Both the position numbers and the translations under genes were made by a program. A stretch of 64,000 bases of DNA from Anaerolineae bacterium (lineage in GTDB: Bacteria > Chloroflexota > Anaerolineae > Aggregatilineales > J027): contig JAIOHL010000083.1 of the NCBI GenBank assembly GCA_019913005.1, positions 34,198-98,197 of the forward strand, in the 5' to 3' direction. Below, one piece after another: positions 9,494 through 18,526 of this stretch; the first letter of the stretch is position 1; the number at the start of each line of letters is the position of its first letter. The notes beneath the pieces were generated by a model. That model ran no database searches and was not told the DNA's origin. It saw only the letters and a list, made by a program, of their open reading frames with translations.

Positions 9494-10984
9494 TTACGCC
9501 CATCCGCGTGATTTTTCGACGGCTTTTCGCCACCCGGCTAGCATCGTTTGTCGTTGGTCGTCGCCGATGGTCGGTTCAAATGTGCGGTCAATTTTCCACT
9601 GCTTGGATAACTCATCGGTAGATTTCCATACACCAACCGCTAACCCTGCCAGATATGCTGCGCCGAGTGCAGTGGTTTCTGTCACCGCCGGACGCTCCAC
9701 CGCCGCCCCCAAAATATCGGCTTGAATTTGCAGCAGCAGATCATTTTTCGTCGCCCCCCCATCTACCCGCAATGTATCAATCGTTAATTGGGAATCCTGA
9801 AGCATGGCAGTAATCACATCAAGGCTTTGGAACGCAATTGCTTCTAAAGTCGCCCGTGCGATGTGGCATTTATTGGCCCCGCGTGTTAATCCGACAATCG
9901 TGCCACGTGCCGACGAATCCCAATACGGCGCACCCAAGCCGACAAATGCCGGAACCACATACACCCCATTGGAATCGTTGACCGTCGCCGCGAGGGTTTC
10001 AATCTCCCCTGCTGACGAAATCATGCCCAATTCATCACGCAGCCATTGCACCGCCGCCCCCGCGATAAATACGCTGCCTTCCAGCGCATAGATCATGGGT
10101 TGATTTTTGCCCAACCGCCATGCCACCGTTGTCAATAATCCCGCGTTCGAGGGCACAGGTTTTTCGCCCGTGTTCATGAGCAAAAAGCAGCCCGTCCCAT
10201 AGGTATTTTTGGCGAGGCCGGGTTGATAACACACTTGCCCAAATGTCGCGGCCTGTTGATCGCCAGCGTCGCCAGCTAATGGAATTGGCTTCGCACCAAA
10301 CAGCACCGACTCGCCATACACCTCACTCGATGACCGCACCTCTGGCAGTAGACTACGTGGGATGCGTAATTTCGCCAAAATTTCGTCATCCCAATCACCC
10401 GTATGGATATTAAAAATCAGCGTCCGCGCTGCATTGCTGACATCCGTGATATGCAGCGACCCACCTGATAAATTCCACAACAGCCATGTATCCACGGTGC
10501 CGAATGCCAATTCACCGGCCTCTGATTTGGCCCACGCTCCCGCCACGTTTTCCAGCAACCACGCAATTTTTGTTCCCGAAAAATAGGCATCGGTGACAAG
10601 ACCAGTCTTTTCGCGGATAACCTGATCAAACCCCTCGGCTTTCAACTGTTCACACATCGGCGCGGTACGGCGGCACTGCCACACAATCGCGTTGTAAATG
10701 GGTTCACCCGTTTTTCTGTCCCAAATAATCGTCGTTTCGCGTTGATTGGTCACCCCAATCGCGGCAATACTTTCGGAGTGCAGCTTGGCATTATTCATGA
10801 CCTCTGCCGCCACCTCAAACTGCGTTTCCCAAATATCAGCGGGGTTATGCTCCACCCAACCCGCCTTTGGATAATATTGGGGGAATTCGCGTTGGGCCGT
10901 CCCTAAAATTTGCCCTCCCGCATCAAACAAAATAGCACGTGAACTGGTCGTCCCCTGATCCATCGCCAAAACAATTTCAGCCAT
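9494..10984 (-). CDS. glpK: Glycerol kinase
   Basis: Phosphorylates glycerol to sn-glycerol 3-phosphate using ATP. The 496-residue FGGY-family kinase is full length. It opens with the phosphate-binding [18 protein letters not shown] and carries GVTNQRETT, the glycerol-contact segment [21 protein letters not shown], and the C-terminal FGGY-like region [15 protein letters not shown]. The usual NASRT is NAART here. No glpF or glpD is adjacent, so the gene appears to be a single unit behind the terminator of the upstream nucleotidyltransferase gene. Confidence 0.95.
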   Translation of the reverse strand: MAEIVLAMDQGTTSSRAILFDAGGQILGTAQREFPQYYPKAGWVEHNPADIWETQFEVAAEVMNNAKLHSESIAAIGVTNQRETTIIWDRKTGEPIYNAIVWQCRRTAPMCEQLKAEGFDQVIREKTGLVTDAYFSGTKIAWLLENVAGAWAKSEAGELAFGTVDTWLLWNLSGGSLHITDVSNAARTLIFNIHTGDWDDEILAKLRIPRSLLPEVRSSSEVYGESVLFGAKPIPLAGDAGDQQAATFGQVCYQPGLAKNTYGTGCFLLMNTGEKPVPSNAGLLTTVAWRLGKNQPMIYALEGSVFIAGAAVQWLRDELGMISSAGEIETLAATVNDSNGVYVVPAFVGLGAPYWDSSARGTIVGLTRGANKCHIARATLEAIAFQSLDVITAMLQDSQLTIDTLRVDGGATKNDLLLQIQADILGAAVERPAVTETTALGAAYLAGLAVGVWKSTDELSKQWKIDRTFEPTIGDDQRQTMLAGWRKAVEKSRGWA

Positions 10985-11021
10985 TATGATCCTCTCAACA
11001 AGCTCCAGTTAGACAACAAAA

Positions 11022-11047
11022 AAGGGCGGTTCATAGTTTCCGCCCTT
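11022..11047 (-). terminator. Rho-independent terminator of the nucleotidyltransferase gene
   Basis: On the minus strand AAGGGCGG-(10)-CCGCCCTT is followed by TTTTG, directly after the gene at 11080-12585 and before glpK. Confidence 0.8.
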
Positions 11048-11079
11048 CAAGATTACCACTTTTCTGCCGACTCAAAATA

Positions 11080-12585
11080 TCAATTCTTGTGAGCGGCCAG
11101 CCAATTTTCGACCCATCGCAGCGCCTCATCTTGGGTCTGCACCTCTTGAACAGCCTGTGCTTCGCGGAGGCCCTCCAAAATTTCCCCGATGATTGGCCCC
11201 GGTTTCAGATCAAAATGGTTCATAATCATCCACCCATCCAACAGCATCGGAAAGTTAACCAATTCCTCGCGCTGCCGATAGTACGCCTCCAACAGCGTCT
11301 TGATAATCGGGACAAAACGCAGCCACTCATCTTGATTAAGCGTCGTGCCATAAGTCGCCAGATAATCGGCACAGCTTAAGAGACAGACATCTACCCCAGC
11401 CTCACCTAAATCCCGCCAAAAACGATAAATCGCCCGTCGGGTCAATTTGCCACTATTATAAAGCATCAGGGGGCGCATATGATGATAGACTACTAGATAC
11501 AGCCGTTCGATTTCATCATTGCTGAGACGCATCGCTGTCCCCCACTGCGTCACAATCTCCGCCCCTCGTTCAGGGTGGCCGAAAAAGTGTGTGTTGCCGT
11601 CGGGGTCAACCGTGTGCGTCATTGGTTTAGCAATGTCGTGAGCCAGTGCCACCACCATCAACAATGCGATATGTGAACGTTCGGCGGGCCACAGATGTTG
11701 AACGTGCGCCACGATCTCATTCCGCAAATGAGCCAGACTAAACACCACCATCCCCAGTCCAAAATTCGCCGCTGATTCATCACTGCGCCGGGGGCTAAAC
11801 GCCGTAAGCAGGGCCTCTAAGTTATCCATGACATGGAGAGTATGCCGCCAAACATCCAGTGTATGGGGCGGACTTTGGGTGACACCCTGCATCATCCGCG
11901 CTTCAGGAAACAAGAGGGGCAGCAAGTCCAAACCATCCAGCAGAGCCAAAGCTGAGGAGGGCTTGGTCGTGCCCAATAATTTAAAGATCTCATCCCGCAC
12001 CCGTTCAGGCGAGACGCGGCTGAGTTGTGGCCCATCCTGTCGAATAGCGGCTTTGGTTTCGGGGGATAAGCGATATTTTAAGACCAAGCTCATCCGAATA
12101 GCCCGCAGTGCCCGCACCGGGTCACGCTTGATAGCATCCTCGGCGCAAATCACCACCTCCTTGCTTTCCATCGCCCCGACCCCATCCGTCGGGTCAAGCA
12201 GATGGTCAAGATCATGCAGGCTGACCGCGATGGCATTGATCGAAAAATCCCGATCTCGCAAATCCTGTTCAAGCGTCGGCGCACGCAGTTGGGCTACATC
12301 AATGACCCATGCCTGCTCCTGATATTGAATGAGTGCGCGTCCCATCTTACGCTCATCATCCAACGGATAATAAGCACCATCAAACGCATTAGCAATCAAC
12401 CGGGCAATCGGGCGGCCATCTTCTGGGGTTACAAAATCCAGATCATGCACCGGACGGCGCAAATAGACATCCCGCACTGTTCCCCCCACAATATAAATCT
12501 CACGATTTGGCAGGTGGGATTGCAGTTCATAAATCAATTCAGGCCAAAAGAGAGGGCGATTTGAGGGAATCGGGGTAAGGGTCAT
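11080..12585 (-). CDS. CCA-adding enzyme / poly(A) polymerase-family nucleotidyltransferase with HD domain
   Basis: A class II nucleotidyltransferase of 501 residues that acts on tRNA 3' ends. The catalytic head has YIVGGTVRDVYLRRPVHDLD (GG plus DxD metal ligands, about residues 32-51) and the RDFSINAIA motif. The RNA-binding segment (DPVRALRAIRM) follows, and an HD hydrolase-type domain is in the C-terminal half (VVALAHDIAKP plus YHHM). The HD domain occurs in many CCA-adding enzymes and can carry phosphatase or phosphodiesterase activity. An AAGGAGGG ribosome site precedes the ATG. Of the two tRNA-Ser genes nearby, only one encodes CCA, so a CCA-adding activity is needed. CCA addition versus polyadenylation cannot be separated by eye. 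Confidence 0.88.
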   Translation of the reverse strand: MTLTPIPSNRPLFWPELIYELQSHLPNREIYIVGGTVRDVYLRRPVHDLDFVTPEDGRPIARLIANAFDGAYYPLDDERKMGRALIQYQEQAWVIDVAQLRAPTLEQDLRDRDFSINAIAVSLHDLDHLLDPTDGVGAMESKEVVICAEDAIKRDPVRALRAIRMSLVLKYRLSPETKAAIRQDGPQLSRVSPERVRDEIFKLLGTTKPSSALALLDGLDLLPLLFPEARMMQGVTQSPPHTLDVWRHTLHVMDNLEALLTAFSPRRSDESAANFGLGMVVFSLAHLRNEIVAHVQHLWPAERSHIALLMVVALAHDIAKPMTHTVDPDGNTHFFGHPERGAEIVTQWGTAMRLSNDEIERLYLVVYHHMRPLMLYNSGKLTRRAIYRFWRDLGEAGVDVCLLSCADYLATYGTTLNQDEWLRFVPIIKTLLEAYYRQREELVNFPMLLDGWMIMNHFDLKPGPIIGEILEGLREAQAVQEVQTQDEALRWVENWLAAHKN

Positions 12586-12642
12586 CTGTTTCCCTCCTTA
12601 ATGTTGGGTGGCCTTGCGGCGTTTAATGATTGGCCGAGAGCA

Positions 12643-13215
12643 CTATTCTTTGTCTTTCTTTTCCAATGCTGCCAAATCTACCACGCCGATAAATGGCAGA
12701 TTGCGGAATTTCTCATCCAGATCAAGGCCGTAGCCAAAAACGAATTTGTCCGGGATTTCGAATCCCAAGAAATCAATTTGAATATCCACTTCACGGCGCG
12801 AGGGCTTACTCAACAAGCTGCAAACACGCAGGCTACGTGGATGGCGGGCTTTTAATTGCCCCATGATGTAATTCAGGGTATGTCCGCTGTCAATAATATC
12901 TTCAACCAGCAACACATCCATGCCAGAGATATCACGTTCCAAGTCCATCACAATCCGCACATATCCCGAACTGCGCCGTGCCCCTGCGCCATAACTGGAT
13001 ACTGCCATAAAATCAATCGCGTGGGGAACATCCACATGCCGCATCAAATCGGTAAGGAACATGACCCCACCTTTGAGAACGCATACCAGCAGCAAATTGG
13101 GTGAATCGGCATAAAACTGGGTGATTCTATCGCCTAACTCTTGAATACGGGCTTGAACCGTCTCGCTATCCAGCAAAATCTCGGCTAGATAGGGGCTATA
13201 GGGGTGCGTGGTCAT
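12643..13215 (-). CDS. hpt: Hypoxanthine(-guanine) phosphoribosyltransferase
   Basis: A purine-salvage enzyme forming IMP/GMP from base and PRPP. At 190 residues it is of normal size. The PRPP-binding motif reads VLLVEDIIDSGHTL, and LVCVLKGGVMFLTDL is the second signature of the family. The C-terminal PDKFVFGYGLDLDEKFRNLP matches the nucleotide-binding end of HPRT. It lies between the nucleotidyltransferase gene and an unknown gene, all on the minus strand. Confidence 0.93.
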   Translation of the reverse strand: MTTHPYSPYLAEILLDSETVQARIQELGDRITQFYADSPNLLLVCVLKGGVMFLTDLMRHVDVPHAIDFMAVSSYGAGARRSSGYVRIVMDLERDISGMDVLLVEDIIDSGHTLNYIMGQLKARHPRSLRVCSLLSKPSRREVDIQIDFLGFEIPDKFVFGYGLDLDEKFRNLPFIGVVDLAALEKKDKE

Positions 13216-13233
13216 AAATCCTTTTTCTACTGC

Positions 13234-13815
13234 CTAGTGAATATGTTTGGGGTCTGATTTCACAGACCACTCAAAAATCTGCCAACCTGCGCGGGCCGAA
13301 TTGACTGTCAGCGCGTAGATCCAATCCAAAATCATGTCGTGCAGTTTTTCGGTTAACAAAACATCCTCGTACAACCGTCCCGCCGTCTCACGTGATGCCC
13401 GCAGCAGTTCCAATAGCACCATCCGCTCGTCTTCTTCAATCGAGACCCCTTGTTCAATCACATACATCAACACACGTTCTGGTTGAAGCAGGTGATAATC
13501 ATCCAGCCGATCAGCAGGCATCAAATGGGTGACATCGAGGCGATACATTTCTTCAAACATCACCACAATCTTTTGTCGAATATCAAAATGATAGGCCTTG
13601 AGGGTCAACAAACGCTGCTGCAAATCGTTGGCAATATCCGTCAGGAGTTGGATTTGTGGCGGATCATAGGCCAACTGCTGCTCGATAAATCGCTCCAGCG
13701 GCAAAAGATTACCCTCTGCCAAACAGCGGTCATAGAGGTTAATCGCCTCTAGTCGCAAATGATTGAGTTCGAGCATCGAGAGTAGATCGGTATGAGTTGT
13801 GGTTGTTTCAAACAT
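13234..13815 (-). CDS. Conserved-looking helical protein, function unknown
   Basis: The 193-residue product is mostly predicted helix, with no signal peptide or membrane segment. I do not recognise a family. It contains only one or two Cys-free amphipathic regions and an acidic midsection (SIEEDERMVLLELLRASRETAGRLYED). It sits in an apparent operon DUF971 - this gene - hpt with short spacers (18 bases to hpt), which suggests a cytoplasmic housekeeping role. No clear ribosome site precedes 13815; the Met at residue 14 is an alternative start. Confidence 0.6.
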   Translation of the reverse strand: MFETTTTHTDLLSMLELNHLRLEAINLYDRCLAEGNLLPLERFIEQQLAYDPPQIQLLTDIANDLQQRLLTLKAYHFDIRQKIVVMFEEMYRLDVTHLMPADRLDDYHLLQPERVLMYVIEQGVSIEEDERMVLLELLRASRETAGRLYEDVLLTEKLHDMILDWIYALTVNSARAGWQIFEWSVKSDPKHIH

Positions 13816-13833
13816 AGTGTTTCGATACCTGTA

Positions 13834-14175
13834 TTATGAATTGTCAGTGGACGGGGCAGGGCAGAGATGGTAAAGGAGTTCCCATGTATAAATACCAGTA
13901 TGATGACCATCATCCCAAAAAAACTGTAAAGCATAATTGCCCACTAATTCCAAACGCTCGGCTTTATACGAACGGGCAGGTGTCAGGCTCAAAATATCTT
14001 TGGGGGCATTTTGCATTCCCATATTATGATGTCCACCCCGACACTCTACACATGGACAGGCTTCACGTAAATGGCTCAAGGGATACACACATGTCTTTCC
14101 GGTTGACCATTCAATGGTTAGGTGGCCCTGTGTACGATCTAGGGTGATATTGGTGGGGCGCAAATCATCTGCCAC
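13834..14175 (-). CDS. DUF971 family protein
   Basis: A 113-residue domain of the kind found at the N terminus of gamma-butyrobetaine hydroxylases and as a free-standing protein near iron-sulfur or Mrp-type genes. The family core is visible: LREACPCVECRGG (a possible metal site), then GNYALQFFWDDGHHTGIYTWELL. It starts with GTG at 14175, with GGAG 11 bases upstream. Biochemical role unknown. It is first of the minus-strand run leading to hpt. Confidence 0.85.
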   Translation of the reverse strand: MADDLRPTNITLDRTQGHLTIEWSTGKTCVYPLSHLREACPCVECRGGHHNMGMQNAPKDILSLTPARSYKAERLELVGNYALQFFWDDGHHTGIYTWELLYHLCPAPSTDNS

Positions 14176-14256
14176 TACTCTTTAATCTCCTGATGATTCA
14201 GATTATCTGTTGCTCACTTTGGACGACTATCGCTGCCCTATTGTTTCATCGCCGTT

Positions 14257-14691
14257 TCATGGCTTCATTTCTTTAGCAGCAGCAATCCATTCTTCAAGCT
14301 GTTCCACCGAGCCAATCCCGGCAGATTTCTCTCGTAGCTCATTTGCATCCGCCGCCGCTAACCCATTAAAGGTCGTAATCCCAACCGCGGCCAGAGCTTC
14401 TGCTTTCTTCGGCCCGATTCCCTTGATAACCGTCAGGTCATCCACACGGGCTTTAGATTTGACCTTGATTTCCGACTTCGCTTTAATTGCAGGTTCCGGC
14501 TCGGCAATCGCTTCAAATGCTTCCGGGGGCAGGGTAATGACTGGTTCAATCGCAGGTTCGTTCGGGGTCAAATTCGGGGTGGGGAGACTTCTTTTAGCAT
14601 GTCTTTCCTGCTGTGACAACCACCACCCGACCACCAAACTGATACCTAATCCGGTAATGAATAATCCCAATCCTTTTAGTATTCGCATCAT
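14257..14691 (-). CDS. Membrane-anchored helix-hairpin-helix protein
   Basis: The 144-residue protein has one N-terminal transmembrane helix (GLGLFITGLGISLVVGWWL). A Pro/Glu-rich linker and a C-terminal helix-hairpin-helix domain follow (DDLTVIKGIGPKKAEALAAVGITTFNGLAAA, about residues 88-140). The HhH unit resembles those appended to ribosomal or structural proteins that bind nucleic acid non-specifically. It may tether nucleic acid to the membrane, which is inference only. Two adjacent ATG codons (14691, 14688) are possible starts. Confidence 0.75.
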   Translation of the reverse strand: MMRILKGLGLFITGLGISLVVGWWLSQQERHAKRSLPTPNLTPNEPAIEPVITLPPEAFEAIAEPEPAIKAKSEIKVKSKARVDDLTVIKGIGPKKAEALAAVGITTFNGLAAADANELREKSAGIGSVEQLEEWIAAAKEMKP

Positions 14692-15068
14692 CCTACCCTC
14701 ATGTTTTAGATTTTACACCAGAATGAAGAGAGTATTGATAGTCATAAGGCACTTAACTCAAAATTTCACGAAAGATTCAAAACTTGTATTGTATTCCCCC
14801 CAAAAGGGAATGTCAAAATACCCTTTTCAAAATGGTTCTGAAATATCCTAACTATGAAATTGTTGTCCAACAGTCTCGTTGGCAGTACGCTAGTAATCTT
14901 AAGACTACGCTACTATTGCTTTTTCCACCCTAAATGATTTATACTACTTACTATGCCAGTGGGTCGTGAAACCCCCTGTCATGCCTGTTAATATTCTAAT
15001 TTCTAAGCAAAAGGCTAGATTTTTTGAGCCAAATAATCTAGCTTTGTTATTGTGACCGGGAGGGAACA
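14692..15068. other. Gene-free 377-bp region upstream of the BTAD regulator
   Basis: No convincing ORF was found on either strand. It must hold the promoters of the HhH gene (minus) and of the regulator (plus). The part nearest the regulator contains an inverted repeat listed separately. No consensus promoter stood out. Confidence 0.5.
15014..15042 (+). promoter_or_regulatory. Inverted repeat in the leader of the BTAD regulator
   Basis: GCTAGATT and AATCTAGC are 13 bases apart and about 15 bases upstream of the GGGAGGG ribosome site. It could be an operator for autoregulation or an mRNA hairpin near the start codon. Confidence 0.4.
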
Positions 15069-16346
15069 ATGGCATTACAAACGTTAGTTGCAGATACCTA
15101 TGCAGCATTTCAGAAATATGCTGCGGAGGCCCAAATTATTCTTCTCCATCCCCAAAGCCGTCTTCGTTCGATGCTGGTCGCACACCTCTTGAACGAAGCA
15201 CCACTACCGACCTTCTATTATGCGATGGGTCCAGATGACATCAACCTAGATGCCTTTCTCGATGGCTTCTCCCACGACATGGCCGTACAACATCCTACTT
15301 TCGGGCGCCATCTATACCAGCTATGGCAAAATTCGCGTGACAATACACAGGCACGGATCAACGCCTTTGTCAACGATCTTGCCGAACTTCATGAAGGGCC
15401 ATTCATCCTCATCCTCGATGAATTTGATGCCAGCAATGAAGCCGATGACATTCAGGTTTTTTGGGAGCGCGTCGTTCACTACCTGCCCAATCACTGCCAA
15501 CTGGTCATCAACAGCCGCACGATTCCACGTATGCCTTGGATTTCCATGATAGCGCGTCGCCAAGCCGTGATTTTAAAGGATACCGAGATCATCGGGGAGA
15601 ACTTTTATCGTATCCAAACCGATTCCCCGGTTGCCAAACTCGATGCGCTGGGGCTTGGGCCGGGTTTCGTCTATAAAGATGAGAACTCAATCGAAGAATG
15701 GGAAGGCCACCTGCCGCGCCTATTGTTCTTCTTTGTGCTAGATCGTCCTATCGTCACCCGTGCCGAAATCTGTGGGACGTTTTGGCCGGATTTGGACAGT
15801 GACCAAGCGGTTAACGTTTTCCATGTCACCAAACGCCGTCTGCATAAGGCCCTCGGTTTTGATGTGCTGGTACACCAAGATGGTTACTATCAAATCAACC
15901 CCGAATCACGGGTGGAGTATGATGTAGAACGCTTTGTGACGGCGCTCGTCAAAGGCCGTCAATCCAGTTCTTATACCGAAGGGTTGCCCTATTGGCAAGA
16001 GGCTGCCGAGTTGTATCGTGGCCCATTCCTACAGGGACACACTGAGTCGTGGATTAAAGAACGCCGCGAGGATTTCCAAGCGGGGTATCTTGAAGCCATG
16101 ACTAATATCGCCAAAGTGCGTCTGGAAGAAGGCCGCGAAGAACAAGCCCTTGCTTTACTCCTACGTGCCGCCAGCGAAAACGACACCTACGAACCCATCC
16201 ATCGAGAAATCATGAAACTGTATGCCCGCTTGGGTCGCCGCAGTGAGGCCGCCGGACACTATCAACGCTTGATGGACACCCTGCGCAGCAATGGCCTCCA
16301 ACCCTCCGCCCAGACTCAATCCGTCTATGCGGATATTATGTCCTAA
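15069..16346 (+). CDS. BTAD-domain transcriptional regulator with degenerate ATPase-like N terminus
   Basis: The 425-residue protein has three parts. Residues 1-190 look like a STAND/MalT-type ATPase fold: LILDEFDASN is a good Walker B, but the expected P-loop position reads LLHPQSRLRSML, with no GxxxxGK. Residues 225-290 form an OmpR-like winged helix (SDQAVNVFHVTKRRLHKAL). Residues 295-425 form the helical bacterial transcriptional activation domain (TEGLPYWQEAAELYRGPFL ...). SARP/AfsR-type regulators share the second and third parts. GGGAGGG lies just before the ATG. The downstream partner gene encodes another winged-helix protein. Confidence 0.8.
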   Translation: MALQTLVADTYAAFQKYAAEAQIILLHPQSRLRSMLVAHLLNEAPLPTFYYAMGPDDINLDAFLDGFSHDMAVQHPTFGRHLYQLWQNSRDNTQARINAFVNDLAELHEGPFILILDEFDASNEADDIQVFWERVVHYLPNHCQLVINSRTIPRMPWISMIARRQAVILKDTEIIGENFYRIQTDSPVAKLDALGLGPGFVYKDENSIEEWEGHLPRLLFFFVLDRPIVTRAEICGTFWPDLDSDQAVNVFHVTKRRLHKALGFDVLVHQDGYYQINPESRVEYDVERFVTALVKGRQSSSYTEGLPYWQEAAELYRGPFLQGHTESWIKERREDFQAGYLEAMTNIAKVRLEEGREEQALALLLRAASENDTYEPIHREIMKLYARLGRRSEAAGHYQRLMDTLRSNGLQPSAQTQSVYADIMS

Positions 16347-16355
16347 AAATCAAAT

Positions 16356-16388
16356 GGGGCATGTCATCATAAGAGATGCCCCCCTTTT
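16356..16388 (+). terminator. Terminator of the BTAD regulator gene
   Basis: GGGGCAT-(13)-ATGCCCC followed by CCTTTT, nine bases after the stop codon. Confidence 0.65.
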
Positions 16389-16492
16389 CCATTTCTCAAC
16401 ACCTATCCCCTTCACCAACTGACTTGCCGCAAATGGGGTTGTCCACTACACTCAACAGCACTTTTATCTTCTAATGCAGACGGATATGGGTC

Positions 16493-17161
16493 ATGACTCT
16501 ACCATTTGAACTTACCACCATGCCAGAACAGGCGCTTGATATTCTTCGCTATATGGGGCGTATCCAAGTAGACAACATCCACGCCGATGCCCTCATGAAT
16601 GGTCTAGGCATGTCCGAGCGGTCATTTAGTAAGGGCATCAAACGCCTTGTCACCAAAAGTTATATGGCAATGGATGAAGCCCGCTACTACCGCATCACCC
16701 AAAAGGGCTATCAGGCCATTGAAGACATTAATGCCTATGATGCCACTGCCCCAGCGGATGCCGGAAAACATTACGCCGTCCTTGCCTATGATCTTTGTGC
16801 TGTCGTCCCCCTGCCTAGAGCCATTAATCAATCCACTCGTTGGCTGCTCGGCCTAGAACCCGACCCGATGGAAATGGAAACCATCAGCGAACCGACGCCG
16901 ATTTTGCTGCGGGTGACTGCCAATGGGGGCGAGGTCTCGCCCGCCGAATTGACCATGACCCTTACCCCTGAAGCGCCCTCGCAATTTGCGGAATTGAATC
17001 TAACGGCCTATCAAACGCCGATGCGATTGCGGGTTGAGGTTTTCCAATTGATGGAGATGAATGAACCCTACGTTTCAGGCGGGATGTATTTTGACGTGGA
17101 AGTGAACACCTCGTCGCAGCAGCGTGCCCTGCATACCACGATCTCGGTGGCCCAAATTTAG
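16493..17161 (+). CDS. Winged-helix protein with C-terminal beta domain, function unknown
   Basis: The 222-residue protein has an N-terminal MarR/ArsR-like winged helix (ALMNGLGMSERSFSKGIKRL as recognition region, then a wing with RYYRITQKGYQAI). The C-terminal half (about residues 120-222) looks all-beta (ILLRVTANGGEVSPAELTMTL ... RLRVEVFQLMEM), like a ternary or immunoglobulin-type fold. I do not recognise the whole. It follows the BTAD regulator but has its own terminator-separated unit. It converges on the membrane protein gene at 17166 with only 4 bases between the stop codons. Confidence 0.65.
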   Translation: MTLPFELTTMPEQALDILRYMGRIQVDNIHADALMNGLGMSERSFSKGIKRLVTKSYMAMDEARYYRITQKGYQAIEDINAYDATAPADAGKHYAVLAYDLCAVVPLPRAINQSTRWLLGLEPDPMEMETISEPTPILLRVTANGGEVSPAELTMTLTPEAPSQFAELNLTAYQTPMRLRVEVFQLMEMNEPYVSGGMYFDVEVNTSSQQRALHTTISVAQI

Positions 17162-17165
17162 CAGA

Positions 17166-17753
17166 CTAGGCTTGTTCGGATGATGCGCCAGCTTTGGCAA
17201 GGCCATTGAAGAACCAGAATAAATACCCCGAAAGGGCTGTAAAGGGCAAAATCGCTATGACCATCAGCAAAGCAATCGGCAGGCTAACACTAGGATTTTG
17301 TACCCAGACGGCTACTGTCTCAATTGCACGGCTGACCTCCCGAATCAGCGTGACCCGCAGGCTTTGATTGACAATCGCCTGTGTCGTCAAAAATAGAATC
17401 GTTCCCAAAATCGGAATCGTCACCAACGCAGCGGCAGTCAGTCCCAAAACGATGCCAGTACCCTCGGAATAGGTGGGGTACAGTTGGGCCTGTTTTTTTA
17501 TCAACGCCAGCACCCGATCTGCAAACCCACGCGGGGAAGCTACCACCGGGGCAGTCTTCAACAAATGATCCACCTGTTGAAATGCGGCATCTGAGGCCTG
17601 TTTAGCGTTATCTTGAATATTTTCCTGCGTGTTCTCGGCTGGTGCTGCCAAACGCTGACCTGCTTGCAAGCGGGTCTCCTCTGGCTCATGCACCGCCTCA
17701 TCTTCAAGATGATCGAACTTCTTCCGCATTGGATCTTGTTCTAAACGCGACAT
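17166..17753 (-). CDS. Two-helix membrane protein, candidate anti-sigma factor
   Basis: The 195-residue protein has a hydrophilic N-terminal half (residues 1-95, rich in Glu, Gln and Ala). Two hydrophobic segments follow (about 100-130, GIVLGLTAAALVTIPILGTI; and 158-187, SLPIALLMVIAILPFTALSG). It lies directly downstream of an ECF sigma factor gene on the same strand, the usual place for an anti-sigma factor. The zinc-binding HxxxCxxC anti-sigma motif is absent. The role is inferred from position. Confidence 0.6.
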   Translation of the reverse strand: MSRLEQDPMRKKFDHLEDEAVHEPEETRLQAGQRLAAPAENTQENIQDNAKQASDAAFQQVDHLLKTAPVVASPRGFADRVLALIKKQAQLYPTYSEGTGIVLGLTAAALVTIPILGTILFLTTQAIVNQSLRVTLIREVSRAIETVAVWVQNPSVSLPIALLMVIAILPFTALSGYLFWFFNGLAKAGASSEQA

Positions 17754-17792
17754 TGGGTGTAATCCTACTTTTCTCAGCTATTCCAACACGTC

Positions 17793-18395
17793 TCAACTTG
17801 CCAACAGCGGCTGCAAAATCATCTGGGCTTCTGAATCTTCTAACAACTCGACCAGTGCTTGCCGGGCGCGAAACAGACGGCTTTTCACCGCACTCTCGGT
17901 GGTTTCCAACATCTCCGACATTTCTTGATACGAAAGGTCATACCAATAGCGCAGCACCACCGCCACCCGATAATCAGGGGCGAGTTGATTTAGCAGTTTC
18001 TGTATAAGGGCGCTGCGTTCTTCTTCTAACATTTGTTGTTCAGGGTCTGGTTGGTCACTAACAAGGGCGGGATGCGGCGGCAGCGGTTCGTCAATAGATA
18101 ACAAGGTCAGACGGCGTTTCCGCAGCCGATCAATGCAGTGGTTGGAGGCAATGGAAAACAACCATGTCTTAAAAGATCGCCCCCGGTCATAGGATGCCAA
18201 ATTGCTATATGCGCGGATAAACGCTTCTTGGGCGGCATCTTCAGCCTCAGCGCCGTCCCCCAACATACGATAGCATAAATTGAAGATAGGCCGTTCGTAC
18301 AGCCGAATCAGTTCACCAAACGCCTCAACATCGTCATGTAGGGTCTTTTCTAAAAGGGCGTTTTCTTGTTCAACTAACATCTCGGGCAAAATCAT
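17793..18395 (-). CDS. ECF-type RNA polymerase sigma factor (RpoE-like)
   Basis: A 200-residue sigma-70-family ECF factor. Region 2 contains AFGELIRLYERPIFNLCYRML, the DAAQEAFIRAY core-binding helix and the KTWLFSIASNHCIDRLRKRR -10-recognition part. Region 4 carries LAPDYRVAVVLRYWYDLSYQEM and an HTH ending ESAVKSRLFRARQAL. The Met at 18395 is preferred because an earlier ATG at 18443 overlaps a palindrome and a TATAAAAT-like run, which may be the promoter. The downstream membrane protein may control it. Confidence 0.85.
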   Translation of the reverse strand: MILPEMLVEQENALLEKTLHDDVEAFGELIRLYERPIFNLCYRMLGDGAEAEDAAQEAFIRAYSNLASYDRGRSFKTWLFSIASNHCIDRLRKRRLTLLSIDEPLPPHPALVSDQPDPEQQMLEEERSALIQKLLNQLAPDYRVAVVLRYWYDLSYQEMSEMLETTESAVKSRLFRARQALVELLEDSEAQMILQPLLAS

Positions 18396-18433
18396 TGCTT
18401 GGATTCCCGCCGTCAATTTCAAGTTAGGGGGAT

Positions 18434-18464
18434 GGCATCCCATCTATATTTTATACGGGATGCC
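18434..18464. promoter_or_regulatory. Inverted repeat upstream of the ECF sigma gene
   Basis: GGCATCCC and GGGATGCC, perfect 8-bp arms 15 bases apart, flank an AT-rich core (TATAAAATATAG on the minus strand). It is a candidate operator or hairpin at the sigma promoter. Confidence 0.4.
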
Positions 18465-18470
18465 TATTAA

Positions 18471-18502
18471 AAGGTTGCACCATTTTCATTCTCGGCAACC
18501 TT
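18471..18502 (-). terminator. Terminator of dnaA
   Basis: On the minus strand AAGGTTGC-(16)-GCAACCTT runs into TTTTAA, 25 bases after the dnaA stop codon. Confidence 0.7.
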
Positions 18503-18526
18503 CTTGTGCAAATTGTGAGGTTTGGC

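Noticed and set aside
14210..14851. A 213-residue plus-strand ORF over the HhH gene
   Set aside because: Antisense, Ser-rich, and extends into an AT-rich gap; the minus frame has a transmembrane helix and a recognisable HhH domain.
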